Source: Penium margaritaceum (Eukaryota > Streptophyta > Zygnematophyceae > Desmidiales > Peniaceae). Taken from it: 64,000 nucleotides of DNA. Location: contig SZWC01006675.1 in NCBI GenBank assembly GCA_023375785.1, forward strand, positions 72,909-136,908. The letters run 5' to 3'. This document shows positions 1-9,900 of this stretch, piece after piece (positions within the stretch are counted from its first letter, which is position 1; each line of letters starts with the position of its first letter). The notes beneath the pieces are model-generated. The model had not been told where the DNA came from. It was given only the letters and a program-made list of their open reading frames with translations, and did no database searches. The position numbers and the translations under genes were made by a program.

Positions 1-176
1 TATCATGACCTTTCGGTCGACTTCTTGAAGCATCGAGATGAATCTGGATTTATGAAGATGCATCTTGCATCTGCACCATTGATTCTTGAAAACCCCCGAC
101 TTCTCGGCACACCTTTTTTATTCCGACCACTCATGACATAACTTCGCACGCGTCGAACGAAAATCGACCCAATGAC
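1..176 (+). mobile_element. Older Ty3-family LTR, left part (split by the younger element)
   Basis: This stretch matches the interior of the two LTRs of the adjacent Ty3 element. The shared run goes from the 'gacctttcggtcgacttc' segment through the 'cttctcgg' and 'ccgaccactca' segments to 'cgacccaa', and compares with about 6450-6620. It continues after the younger element at 6799. It is therefore the 5' part of an older LTR copy that received a nested insertion. The window edge hides its true start. Confidence 0.8.
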
Positions 177-766
177 TGTTACGTACTAGACGTACACGAG
201 TCCCTAATCTTCTCGAATGGGCATTTTTGTTATTACACAAACAGCCCATCGCGTCAGGAGGACCGCGATATTCACTCCTACGGCCGAAGGAAAACTGGCC
301 AACTGTCCCACACCAAGTGGATATTCTTGAACCTTCTGACAGCTTCGACCACTTTCACGAACCTACAAATAAAAGTGTCACAACCTTTCTGTCGACTTCT
401 CAACGACTCTTGACAAAGCTGGATTTATAAAGATGCATTGTGCATCTTCACCGTCGATTCTCAAAAACTCCCGACTTCTCAGCGGACCTTTTCGAATCCG
501 ACCACTCATGACGCGACTCTGCATGTGTCGCTCGACGTTCGACCCAACGACCCTGACTATGCTTCATTCATAACTCGTCACTTGTGTATATATATACTTA
601 TGTGTGTGTATATATATATATGTATATATATATTTGATCATTTTGACACTTGTCATTGAAGTACACTTACCGCTAAGTATGAATTTCTCAAGTGTTGCAA
701 ATTCTAAATCATGGTTTGTGTCGCAAATTCTACCTGTTCACCATCTATGCTCTGTTCGACGTAACA
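177..766 (+). repeat. 5' LTR of the Ty3/gypsy element
   Basis: The LTR starts TGTTACGTACTAGACG and ends GTTCGACGTAACA directly before the primer binding site. It aligns with 6249-6798 along its length. It is about 40 bp longer than the 3' copy, mostly because of an expanded TA/TG-rich microsatellite near 585-640 that is short in the 3' LTR. Confidence 0.92.
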
Positions 767-768
767 CT

Positions 769-780
769 TGGTATCAGAGC
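769..780 (+). promoter_or_regulatory. Primer binding site, initiator tRNA-Met
   Basis: TGGTATCAGAGC lies 2 nt after the 5' LTR. It is complementary to the 3' end of plant initiator methionine tRNA and is the commonest primer site of plant LTR retrotransposons. The same motif primes the copia element at 35889. Confidence 0.9.
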
Positions 781-903
781 GCAGCGGTGCTGGAGAGGCA
801 TCTGACTACTTTACCCATCCGGAAGACTACCTTGCACAAGTCATCAGCGCTTTTCGCACGTCAAGACTTCACAAACTTCGCGACTTTGATGTGAGGCGAG
901 CGA

Positions 904-2170
904 ATGCAATCGGCGACCAGCAGCAAGTCTTCAGCGACGACTTTGGCGATGGAAGAGCAAAACGTGCCGATGCACGCGAATCCTGAAGCGACAACAAATG
1001 CTGGCGTGGCAGGCTTTGCGGCAGCTGGAACTACCCCTGCGGCTTTGGCGACCAATCTGGTCACAGATCCCACGGCGATGAACCAGCCACCCCTACCAAC
1101 AGCCTCGACGATGACAGCAGGGAGGACAGGTGGCACTGGATGACAGGCGCGGATCAACAAGGAACCGGCGAACAGGATCTTCGCACTTGAGAGAATCAAC
1201 AACCACCTGCTCTAACAACTCAACGTCACGATGGAGGCTCTTTGTAAAGAGCCTCCATCGTGTGTCGAGAGAAATTCTCAACTCTTTAGCAAACCCAAAA
1301 TTTGTCCGCCCCCCCCCAAAACCGTTCGATCCTGCAAATTTAAAAGGACCAACGGTTTAGATGTGGCTGACGAGTTTGGAGGTGTACTTCACTGCTGCTA
1401 GGGTCAACGACGAACAAAATAAAATTGTCCTCGCGGCCGCGCTTTTGCATGGCACGGGGTTAAGTTGGTGGTCTGATCTAGAGGCCATCCAACGGCAGTA
1501 GGAGACCGGCGGAGCATCATCAACGGATCACGGTGCCCGTCTCACATCACCGACCGCAGGCATTGCACCCTTGGAGCAGATCAACCCACAATGGCAAGAC
1601 GCGCTCACGCCACCAACCAACTGGAACGAATTCTCGCGCACAATGCTCGCACGATTTGGGTGACTGGACGAGAAGTCCGACGCACGGTACAAGCTCTAGC
1701 GTCTGCATCAGCAGTCTAGCATGGTGGATTATACACAGAGATTCTGTGAGATCATCACCGGAGCAGACATCTTCCCCGACGAACTCTGTTTCCGCTACAA
1801 CGGCTCTAAGCGAGATATCCGACGAGCAATTGCCATTTCCGGCATTCAGAATAACTTGCTACGAATAATCACAAAGCAGAAAGGATCGACAGCACAGACT
1901 ACAACGCTCGGATCCAGGAATCCTATGGCTGTCGGCCTCCTAACCACAATTATCGTGGGAATGGAAAAAACCATTCAATGCACTCCTCGACTCCAATGGA
2001 AGTAAACGTCGTTGAACAGAGAAATACGCAAAGCTGCTACAACTACAGAAAAGTCGGGCACAGCGCTCGAAAATGTCGGAGCAAGCAGCAGACCAAAAAG
2101 GGGAGGAAGTCATAGAAAAATGAGTCAGGAACCAGCAAAGGACAGGAGTAAAAGGCGCAACTCTTTTCTG
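904..2170 (+). pseudogene. Ty3 gag remnant with degraded zinc knuckle
   Basis: This is a capsid/nucleocapsid relic split over several frames. An Ala/Thr-rich N-terminus begins at 904. The capsid part near 1300-1500 contains MWLTSLEVYFTAARVND and LLHGTGLSWW, typical of Ty3 gag, and is broken by a TAG before MWLT and another near 1501. More capsid sequence (MVDYTQRFCEIITGADIFP) follows from 1721. The nucleocapsid knuckle at 2035-2076 reads CYNYRKVGHSARKC, so the second Cys of the C-X2-C-X4-H-X4-C pattern is Tyr. A perfect 17-bp palindrome at 1227-1262 lies inside the coding region. The product is non-functional. Confidence 0.85.
1227..1262. repeat. Perfect palindrome, 17-bp arms, 2-nt spacer
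   Basis: The left arm CACGATGGAGGCTCTTT (1227-1243) is followed by GT and its exact reverse complement (1246-1262). It lies inside the gag relic. It is one of several perfect palindromes with tiny spacers in this window and may be a fold-back template-switch product. Confidence 0.95.
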
Positions 2171-2319
2171 CGAGGAACAATCTGCGCCAAAAAATCGTCC
2201 ATCTGAATGGCCCACATCGCCGCAAAGGGTTTCGGAGATCACAATGTTCCATGAGGGGTACGAGGACGACCAACTGGCAATGCTGCTAAAAGCTCAGCCT
2301 TGAGGATGTAGAAGTAGCG

Positions 2320-2579
2320 GAACGGTACCGGCACTATTGGACGGAGGAGCTTCGCACAACTTCGTAAGCAACGGTATGGTTCATAAGCTGGGTTTGCAGA
2401 ACAAACCAGGGCTGTTTGAAGGAAAAAGCATCGACGTGAGAGCAAAGATACGGAGACTCAGAGAACCACTCCGACTACAAGTGGGAGATCTTCGGGATGC
2501 AACGGTCTGGAGGTCTTGTCCAATGAGCGATCACAAAATCGTCCTCAGACGAGATTTTCTGTACTGGCACAATCCGTAG
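2320..2579 (+). pseudogene. Ty3 aspartic protease (retropepsin) relic
   Basis: The reading VPALLDGGASHNFVS (from about 2326) is the retropepsin active-site loop, in which D-S/T-G-A is here D-G-G-A. Downstream GLQNKPGLFEGKSIDV and the KIVLRRDFLYWHNP segment resemble the flap and the C-terminal 'vLGmDWL' region of Ty3 proteases, although the latter is altered. A TAG ends the frame at 2579. In the intact family this enzyme processes the gag-pol polyprotein. Confidence 0.75.
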
Positions 2580-2869
2580 GTCGACTGGAACAGTTGGGAC
2601 GTCTACGTGGAGATAGACGGTGCCAAACGACAACTTCCACGTGCGGGACGGAAGCCGACAGCGGAAGCACCACAGGTGGAAGCAGCAGAGGAAGTCGCGG
2701 AAGCCGAAAAGCGAGAACCGGTACAGCCGATACCACTCAACGTGGCCAAGCACTGCATACGAAGAGGAGCTCCTGCATGGCTCATACATCTCGAGCCAAT
2801 GGGAGAAAAGAGGTGGCAACAGCTGACTCATCATTGGCCTCATCAGCATCAACGGCCTCGACGAAGTTC

Positions 2870-3741
2870 GCGATGGTACCCAAAGAATTCGCACCACTTG
2901 TCGAGGAGTTGGCGAACGTCTTCCCCGAGGAACTCCCGATATCTTTACCTCCTCAGCAAGACATTGACTTTCGCATCGAACTGAAGCCGGGCAGCAGACC
3001 TACCGTCCCAGGGGCCTATCAAATGAGCGATCACAAACTGACCGTGCTGAAAAATCAGCTCGGCGAGATGCTCGGTCAAGGGTTCATCCGCCCGTCCACG
3101 TCACCATACGCAACATCAGTACTATTTCTGAAAAATAAAACTGGCAAGATGCGGATGTGTGTGGATTATCGGGCGTTGAACGACGCTACCATCAAGAACC
3201 ACTACCCTCTCCCTATAGCCGACAAACTTTTGACCAACTCCGAGGAGCCCGAATCTTCAGCAAAAATTGACTTACGCAGCGGATATCACCAGATACGCGT
3301 GGCAGCCGTCGACATCGAGAAGACAGCATTCCGAACTCGCTACCGGCACTTCAAATTCACGGTAATGCCGTTTGGACTCACAAATGCTCCAGTGATGTTC
3401 ATGGCGGCAATGAACAAAATTTTTTACAGTACCTCGACGACATTCTGGTGTACAGCCACACCCCGGAGGAGCACGATGGACATCTCCAAAAAGTTCTCAA
3501 AGTTTTACAATTCTTTGGAAAATTCTCAAATGCGACTTGAGTCGCCGTTCGATCGTGTTTTTGGGTCACGTCATCAACCGTGGAGGATCACCATGGATCC
3601 GAAAAAAAGTGGCAGCAGTCGCTGAATGGCCGACGTCGACCAATATTCGAGAAATTGAAGTTTTTCTCGGATTCTGCAATTACTACCGGCGATTCGTGAG
3701 GGACTACGCCCGAGTGTCAGTGCCTCTTTCCGAACTCACTT
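2870..3741 (+). pseudogene. Ty3 reverse transcriptase relic
   Basis: RT blocks occur in order: DFRIELKPGSRPTVPGAYQM, GFIRPSTSPYATSVLF, KMRMCVDYRALNDATIKNHY, KIDLRSGYHQIRV (motif A Asp) and FTVMPFGLTNAPVMFM, then YLDDILVYS near 3430 in another frame. The copy seems to lack the usual 8-10 residues between FLQ and YLDD. This looks like a deletion between two YLD repeats, which also shifts the frame. FLGHVINRGG and VFLGFCNYYRRFVRDYARV continue from 3537. The region has several frame changes and is non-functional. Confidence 0.92.
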
Positions 3742-3744
3742 GAA

Positions 3745-4330
3745 GAAAAAATGAGTGGCGATGGGGAGACAGAGAAGAAGGAGCGTTCACCGCCTTGCGG
3801 AACGCTCTAACCTCAGCGCCAGCCCTACAATTAGCCGATCCGACAATTGACTATTTCATGGCTACAGATGCATCAGACCGAGCCATTGGAGTGACTCTCC
3901 TAGAAGACCACGGCAACGGCGAACAACTGGTTGCCTACATGTCTCAAAAATTGTGAGGACCGGAACTCAACTTGCGGTCCACGAACAGGAGATGTTGGCG
4001 GTTGTGCACATGTTCAAGACGTGGCGATGCTACGTGGAGTGTCGCCGGTGTGTCGTGCACACCGACCACAACACGTTGAAATATTTGAAGACGCAGCCGA
4101 ATCTCAGCCGACGTCAAACCTGATGGATGGAGTCCCTTGAGTCCGGGTTCGACTACAAAATTGAGTACTAGCTGGGAAAAACCAATCCGACGGACGCATT
4201 CAATCACCGACCAGATTTAACGACCGACGTGGCAACCGTACAACTGCAACTAGACCCCTACCTGGAGCGATTGTTTGCACGAGGCTACAATCAGCACGTC
4301 AGATATGATAAAACCAAGTTCTAGTTTGAC
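3745..4330 (+). pseudogene. Ty3 RNase H and connection-region relic
   Basis: FMATDASDRAIGVTLLED (about 3857-3910) holds the first RNase H Asp. A stop and frame change follow near 3955. HEQEMLAVVHMFKTWRCY and VVHTDHNTLKYLKTQPNLS continue in another frame to about 4110. The linker GKTNPTDAFNHRPD near 4170-4220 is also recognisable, with in-frame stops. The order immediately before integrase is normal for Ty3/gypsy pol. Confidence 0.85.
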
Positions 4331-4797
4331 GCACCCTACTGGCGACGACACTTCATTCGCGAGGTGGTCGTTCCCCGGAACGTCGAACTTCGTCGCATGC
4401 TGCTCGGAGAGTGCCACAACAGCGATCCAGGTGGACACTTCGGAGACGACAAGACGCTGAAGAAGCTGGCAAAAAACTATTGGTGGGACAAGATGCGATC
4501 CAATGTGGCGAATTTCTGCAAGACCTGCGACACATGTCAGCGACAAAAAACTTGTCGCACAAGGCCACCCGGACTACTGCAACCGCTCCCTGTTCAGAAG
4601 GAACCATGGGCAGACATCTCTATGGACTTGGTCACCGGATTACCAGTCACACGCGAGGGATATGACGCTATCCTCGTGGTCGTTGACAGGTTTTCTAAAA
4701 TATCCCACTTCATCCCGGCAACGAGCACCGTCACCGCCGAAGGAACAGCACGGCTCTTTCTAACCAACATGGTGCGGCTATACGACGTACCAAGTAT
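4331..4797 (+). pseudogene. Ty3 integrase, N-terminal part
   Basis: The HHCC zinc-binding domain is visible as GGHFGDDKTLKKLAKNYWW followed by FCKTCDTCQRQK. The catalytic core begins with WADISMDLVTGLP, whose Asp is the first of the D,D-35-E triad, and continues DAILVVVDRFSKISHFIPA. The coding sequence runs to RLYDVPS (about 4793) and then breaks off into unrelated DNA. The segment that normally holds the second catalytic Asp is absent. Confidence 0.92.
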
Positions 4798-5397
4798 AGG
4801 TAGCTTTGATTGCTAGAATGAGCAAGCAAGCAAGCAACAGGTGACAAGAAAGGCACCATGGATCGGGGGCAAGCTCACGTAACGTGAAAGTCAACAAGAG
4901 AGAGAGACAAGTGAGTGTGTAAGGAGCGAGCGAAGTGCTAAGTGCCGGTTGACTGGGCCACCAACGCGAGCCTCTCGACATGGGGCCCGGACGCCACCCA
5001 GGGATCAAACCCGACCCTAGAGCGAGCGAGCTCCAGGCTGTTTCTCACACGCCGGTATAACCGGATGTGTGGTCTCGAGGGATCAGTAACCTGGATCACT
5101 ATGCTAGAAGCATGCAAGTGTGTCATAATCCAACCACATCACGAGCATACGCTCCTAAAAAATGCATCCCCCATTTTGGCATGTAGAGTATGAACCATCA
5201 CTACACTAAGGCTCTCCATAGTTTGTCGTTGGTGATGGTGTCACCACCACTGTACACCCAATGCTACGTCACAGTCTTGCACCAGAGAGCCTTAGTCCAG
5301 ATTAATCACCTGCAGTGATGATGTGTGTGTGTGCGTAGAGTCAAGAGGTCACTTGCGTGTGTCACAACCACAATCAACACCAAGAACCATCACGAGC
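4798..5397. other. Unrelated 0.6-kb segment replacing part of the integrase core
   Basis: Integrase similarity stops at RLYDVPS and resumes near 5400. About 30 codons with the second catalytic Asp are missing and this segment stands in their place. It contains GCAA repeats near 4825, a long-range perfect inverted repeat (ACTAAGGCTCTC at 5205-5216 with its complement at 5285-5296), and a module from ATTAATCACCTGCA (5301-5314) to AGAGGTCAC (5352) that recurs at 63861-63910. It is probably a copy of an unclassified interspersed repeat. No target duplication is visible. Confidence 0.7.
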
Positions 5398-5930
5398 GGC
5401 AAAGATGGTCGATTCAACTTTCGGCGGTGTTTCATCCCCAAACTGATGGTCAAACCGAGCGGACAAATCAAACGCTCGAACAATTGCTTCGAACACCATG
5501 CGAACCTCATCGGACGGATTGGGCACAAAAACTCCCGACTGCCAAAATCGTATATAATTCCGCAGTTTCCACCGCAACAGGTAAAACTCCATTTGAAGTG
5601 GTATACGGCAAACGTCTCGCCACACCAGCCGGACTCCAGAGTCATAGAAATATTCCAGCAGTCGACGTTCAACAACGAGACTTCACCACCGTCTGGGAGG
5701 AAACACGGCAAACTCTCGCAAAGACAAAAGTAGCGATGAAGGGAGCAGCTGACCGACATCACAGTGACGACATCTTCACCGTCGGCGATCGAGTCCTCCT
5801 CAGCTCGACGAACATCAAGCTCCGAGGATCTGACTGTTCAAAGCTCAAACCCCGATGGTTGGGTCCGTTTGCAATCGAGCGCATGGAAACCCCTTTGGTT
5901 GCGGGACTCAAACTCCCCGACACTGCAAGT
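5398..5930 (+). pseudogene. Ty3 integrase, C-terminal part
   Basis: The core resumes at LSAVFHPQTDGQTERTNQTL, whose Glu in QTERTN is the third catalytic residue. It is followed by KTPFEVVYGKRLATP and then the GPF-type C-terminal domain (VGDRVLLSSTNIKL, LKPRWLGPFAIER). A frameshift near 5920 separates it from the chromodomain frame. With the second Asp lost upstream, the enzyme is inactive in this copy. Confidence 0.92.
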
Positions 5931-6225
5931 TCATACGGTGTTCCATGTTAGCAGACTCAAGCACTACCGAGACCCCAAAGAGAACTTCCTTGGCAGAGAT
6001 GTCCCTCCTCCGCATCCCGTTCAAGTGGACAAAGACACAGAGTACGTCATTGAGGACATCCTTGGCCAACGACAAGGAGGCAAGATGACAGAATATCTCG
6101 TCAAGTGGCACGACAATGACATTGCGCAAAACAGCTGGGAGCGCTACGACAACCTCTGAGACGCCGATAATCTCATTGACGGCTACTACCGCCGTCACTG
6201 GGCCACAACTACACGCGCGCCGGGA
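5910..6225 (+). pseudogene. Ty3 integrase tail with chromodomain
   Basis: VHTVFHVSRLKHYRDP leads into a chromodomain (about 6038-6200): EYVIEDILGQRQGGKMTEY, LVKWHDNDIAQNSWERYDNL, then a TGA (6157-6159) and DADNLIDGYYRRH. The aromatic residues and the W-E motif are as in chromovirus chromodomains, which steer integration by reading histone marks. The TGA would truncate the last helix. This domain classes the element as a chromovirus. Confidence 0.88.
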
Positions 6226-6235
6226 TGTCTAGGCT

Positions 6236-6248
6236 AAAAGGAGGGAAG
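6236..6248 (+). promoter_or_regulatory. Polypurine tract of the Ty3 element
   Basis: AAAAGGAGGGAAG abuts the 3' LTR start (TGTTACG at 6249). This is the expected second-strand primer position. Confidence 0.9.
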
Positions 6249-6798
6249 TGTTACGTACCAGACGTACACGAGTCCCTAATCTTCTGGAATGGGCATTTCT
6301 GCTAGTACACAAACAGCCTATCGCGTCGCGAGGACCGCAATATTCATTCCGACGGCCGAGCGCAAACTGGCCAACTGCCCCGCCCCCGATGGATATTCTC
6401 GAACCTTCTGACAGCTTCGACCACTCACGAACCTAGGAACAGAAGTGTCACGACCTTTCGGTCGACTTCGCGACGACTCTTGACGAATCTAAATTTATAA
6501 AGATGCATCTCACATCTTCACCGTTGATTTTCGAAGACCCCTGACTTCTCGGCGGACCTTCTTGAATCCGACCACTCACGACGCGACTCCGCAAGCGTCG
6601 CTCAACGTTCGACCCAACGACCCTGACTATGCTTCATTCGTAACTCATCACTTGTATATATATGTTCGATCATTTCGACACTTGTCATCGAAGTCCACTT
6701 ACCGCTAATTATAAATCGCTCAAGTGTCCCAAATTCTAAATCGTGTTATGCCTTGCAACTTCTACCTGTTCACCATCTACGCTCAGTGCGGCGTAACA
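6249..6798 (+). repeat. 3' LTR of the Ty3/gypsy element
   Basis: It starts TGTTACGTACCAGACG, ends GTGCGGCGTAACA and aligns with 177-766. It is followed by ACGAC, the presumed target duplication, and then by the second half of the older LTR. Confidence 0.92.
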
Positions 6799-6965
6799 AC
6801 GACCTCGAATATGCCTCATTCGTAATTTGACACTTGTACATATATGTTCGATCATTTTGACACTTATAATGGAAATACACTTGCAGCTTATTATAAATTG
6901 CTCAATTGTCCCAAATTATTAATATTTTTATACCTCGCTACTTCTATCTGTTCACTATCTACGCT
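6799..6965 (+). mobile_element. Older Ty3-family LTR, right part
   Basis: This resumes the interrupted older LTR. The stretch 'atatgcctcattcgtaa' through 'tctgttcactatctacgctc' matches the last 170 bp of the younger LTRs (about 6625-6785). It stops about 14 bp short of the LTR end, and the 11-bp satellite begins immediately. Confidence 0.82.
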
Positions 6966-9900
6966 CCTGCAACTAGGACACAAGTAGGGCGCAACTAGGG
7001 CGCAACTAGAGTGCAACTAGAGCGCAACTAGGGTGCAACTAGGGCACAACTATGGCGCAACTAGGGTCTAGCTACTGCTCTATTGAGGCGCAACTAGCGT
7101 GTAACTTGGGCACAACTAGGGCGCAAGTAGGGAGGAAGTAGGACGTAAATAGGGCGCAATAAGGACGCAAGCAGGGTGCAACTAGGGTGCAAGAAGGGCA
7201 AAAACTAGAGCACAAATAGGGTGCAACTAGGATGTAAATAGGGCATAAGTAAGGCATAGTAAGTGTCTAACTGTGGTGCAACTAGGGCGTAACTAGGGCA
7301 CAACTAGGGCACATTTAGGACGCAACTAGGGCGCAACTAGGACGCAAATATTCCACAAATAGGGTGCAAGTAGGGTGCAACTAGGACGCAACCAGGGTGC
7401 AACTAGAGCGTAACTAGTGCCCGACTAAGGCGCAACTAGGGGGCAACTAGGGCAAAATGTAGGGCGTAACTATGGCGAAAGTAAAAGATAACTAGGGAGC
7501 AAATAGGGTGCAAGTAGGGCACAAGTAGGGTGTAACTAGACAAAAACTGGGACGTAACTAGGGTGCATGTAGGGGGCAAGTAGGATGCAAGTAGGGTGCA
7601 AATATGGCGCAACTAGCGTGCAAGCAGGACGCATAGGGTGCAACTTGGGTGCAAGTACGGCGCATCTAGGGTGCATCTAGGGCGCAACTAGGGCGCAACT
7701 AGGGTGCAAGGAGAGTAGAACTAGGGCGCAACTAGGGCGCAACTAGGGCGCAACTAGGACACAATTAGGACGCAAGTAGGGTGCAACTAGGGCGAAACTA
7801 GGGCGTAACTAGGGTGCAACTAGAGTGCAACTAGGGTGCAACCAGGTTGGAACTAGTGCGCAACATGGATGCAACTTGGGTGCAACTAGGACGCAACTAG
7901 GGTGCAACTAGGGCGTAGCTAGTGCCCAACTGAAACGCAACTAGGACGCAACTAGAGCGCAAAGGGGGCACAAGTATGGCCAAACTAGGATGCAAGTAGG
8001 GCGCAAGTAGGGCACAACTAGGGTGCAACTAGGGCGCAACTAGGGCGTAGCTAGTGACCAACTGAGGCGCCACTAGGTTGCAACTAGGGTGCAACTAGGG
8101 CGCAACTAGGACGCAAGAAGGACGCAAGTAGGGTGCACATAGGGTGCAAATAGGAGGCAACTAGGGGCGCAACTAGGGGGCAACTAGGGCACAACTAGGA
8201 CGCAAAAAGGGTGCAACTAGAGCGTAAGTAGGACGCAACTAGGACACAAGTAGGACACAAGTAGGAAGCAACTAGGATGCTACTAGCACGCAACTAGGGC
8301 TCAACTAGAGCGTAGCTAGTGACTAACTGTGCAACTAGGGCACAAGTAGGGTGCAACTAGGGCGTAATTAGGGCGCAAGTAGGGTGCAACTAGGGTGCAA
8401 CTAGGACGCAACTAGGGCCCCAATAGGGAAAACGTAGGGTGTAACAAGGGTACAACTAGGGAGCAACTAGGGTGCAAGTGGAGTACAAGTAGGGTGCAAC
8501 TGGGCACAACTAGGGCGCAACTGAGACGCAACTAAGGCGTAAGTAGGGCATAAGTAGGGCACAAGTAGGGCGCAACTAGGGCACAACTAGGGTACAACTT
8601 TGGTGCAACTAGGGTGTAGCTCTTCCCCAACTCAGGTGCAACCAGGGCGCAACTAGGGCGCAAGTAGTGTGCAACTAGGGCACAAGTAGGGCGGAACTAA
8701 GGCGCAACTAGGGCGCAACTAGGGTGCAACTAGGGAGCAACAAGTGCACAACTAGGGCGTAGCTAGTGTCCAACTGAGGAGCAACTAGGACACAACTAGG
8801 ACACAACTAGGGTGCAACTAGGACGCACGTAGCGTGGAACTAGAGCGCAAGTAGGGCGCAACTAGGATGCAACTAGGGCGCAACTAGGGTGCAACTAGGG
8901 CACAACTAGGGCACAACTAGGGCATAACTATTGTCCAACTGAGATGCAACTAGGGCACAACTAGGGCGTAGTTAGGATGCAACTAGGGCACAAGAAGGGC
9001 ACAACTAGGGTGCAAGTAGGATGCAAGTAGGGTGTAACTAGGGTGTAACTAGGGCGTAGCTAGTGCTCAACTGAGGCGCACTTGGGTACAACTAGGGCGC
9101 AACTAGGGCGTAACTAGGAAGCAAGTAGAGCTCAACTAGAGTGGAAGTAGGGCACAACTATGGCACAAGTAGGGCACAAGTAGAGCGTAACTACGACACA
9201 ACTTGGACGCAACTAGGGCGCACCTAGGACGAAGCTAGTGCCCAACTGAGGTGGAAGTAGGGCGCAACTAGAGTGCAACTAGGACGCAACTAGGGCGCAA
9301 CTAGGGCGTAAGTAGGACGTAAATAGGATGCAACTAGGGCGCAATCAGGGTCCAAGTAGGGACAAGTAAGGTGCAACTTGGGCGTAACTAGGGTGCAACT
9401 AGGGTGCAACTAGGGTGCAACTAGGGCGTAACTAGGGCACAAGTAGGCCACAAGTAGGGTGTAACTAGGCACAACTAGGGCGCAACTAGGGCACATGAAG
9501 TTGGTAACTGAGGCTCAACTAGGGCGCAACTAGGACGTTACTAGGGTGTAAGTAGGGTGCAAGTAAGGCACAACTAGGGCCCAACTAGGACACACATAGA
9601 GCACAAGTAAGGTGCAAGAAGGGCACATGTACAGTGCAACTAGGGCACAACTAGGGTGCAACTAGGGCACAAGTAGGGCGCAACTAGGGTGCATGTAGGG
9701 TGCATCTAGGGTGCATGTAGGGCGCATCTAGGACGCAACTAGAACACAACTAGGGCACAAGTAGGGCGTAAGTAGTGCGTAACTAAGGCGCAATTAGGGC
9801 ACAACAAGGGTACAACTAAGGCGTAGCTAGTCCCTATATAAGGCCCAACTAGGGCGCAACTAGGGCAGAAGTCGGACGCAACTAGGGCACAAGTAAGGCG

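Larger units (their letters stand above)
177..6798 (+). mobile_element. Ty3/gypsy chromovirus-type LTR retrotransposon, degenerate
   Basis: Two LTRs (177-766 and 6249-6798) start TGTTACGTA and end GTAACA. A primer binding site follows the first and a polypurine tract precedes the second. Between them the order is gag, protease, reverse transcriptase, RNase H, integrase, chromodomain, which is the Ty3/gypsy chromovirus order. All coding parts carry frameshifts or stops. Flanking pentamers ATGAC (172-176) and ACGAC (6799-6803) look like a target duplication with one mismatch. Many LTR-LTR differences are visible, so the insertion is not recent. It cannot make functional proteins as it stands. 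Confidence 0.93.

Noticed and set aside
4940-5060. SINE or tRNA-derived element (B-box-like GGGTTTGATCCC on the minus strand near 5008)
   Set aside because: A matching A box at correct order and spacing is weak, and no tail or target duplication is visible.
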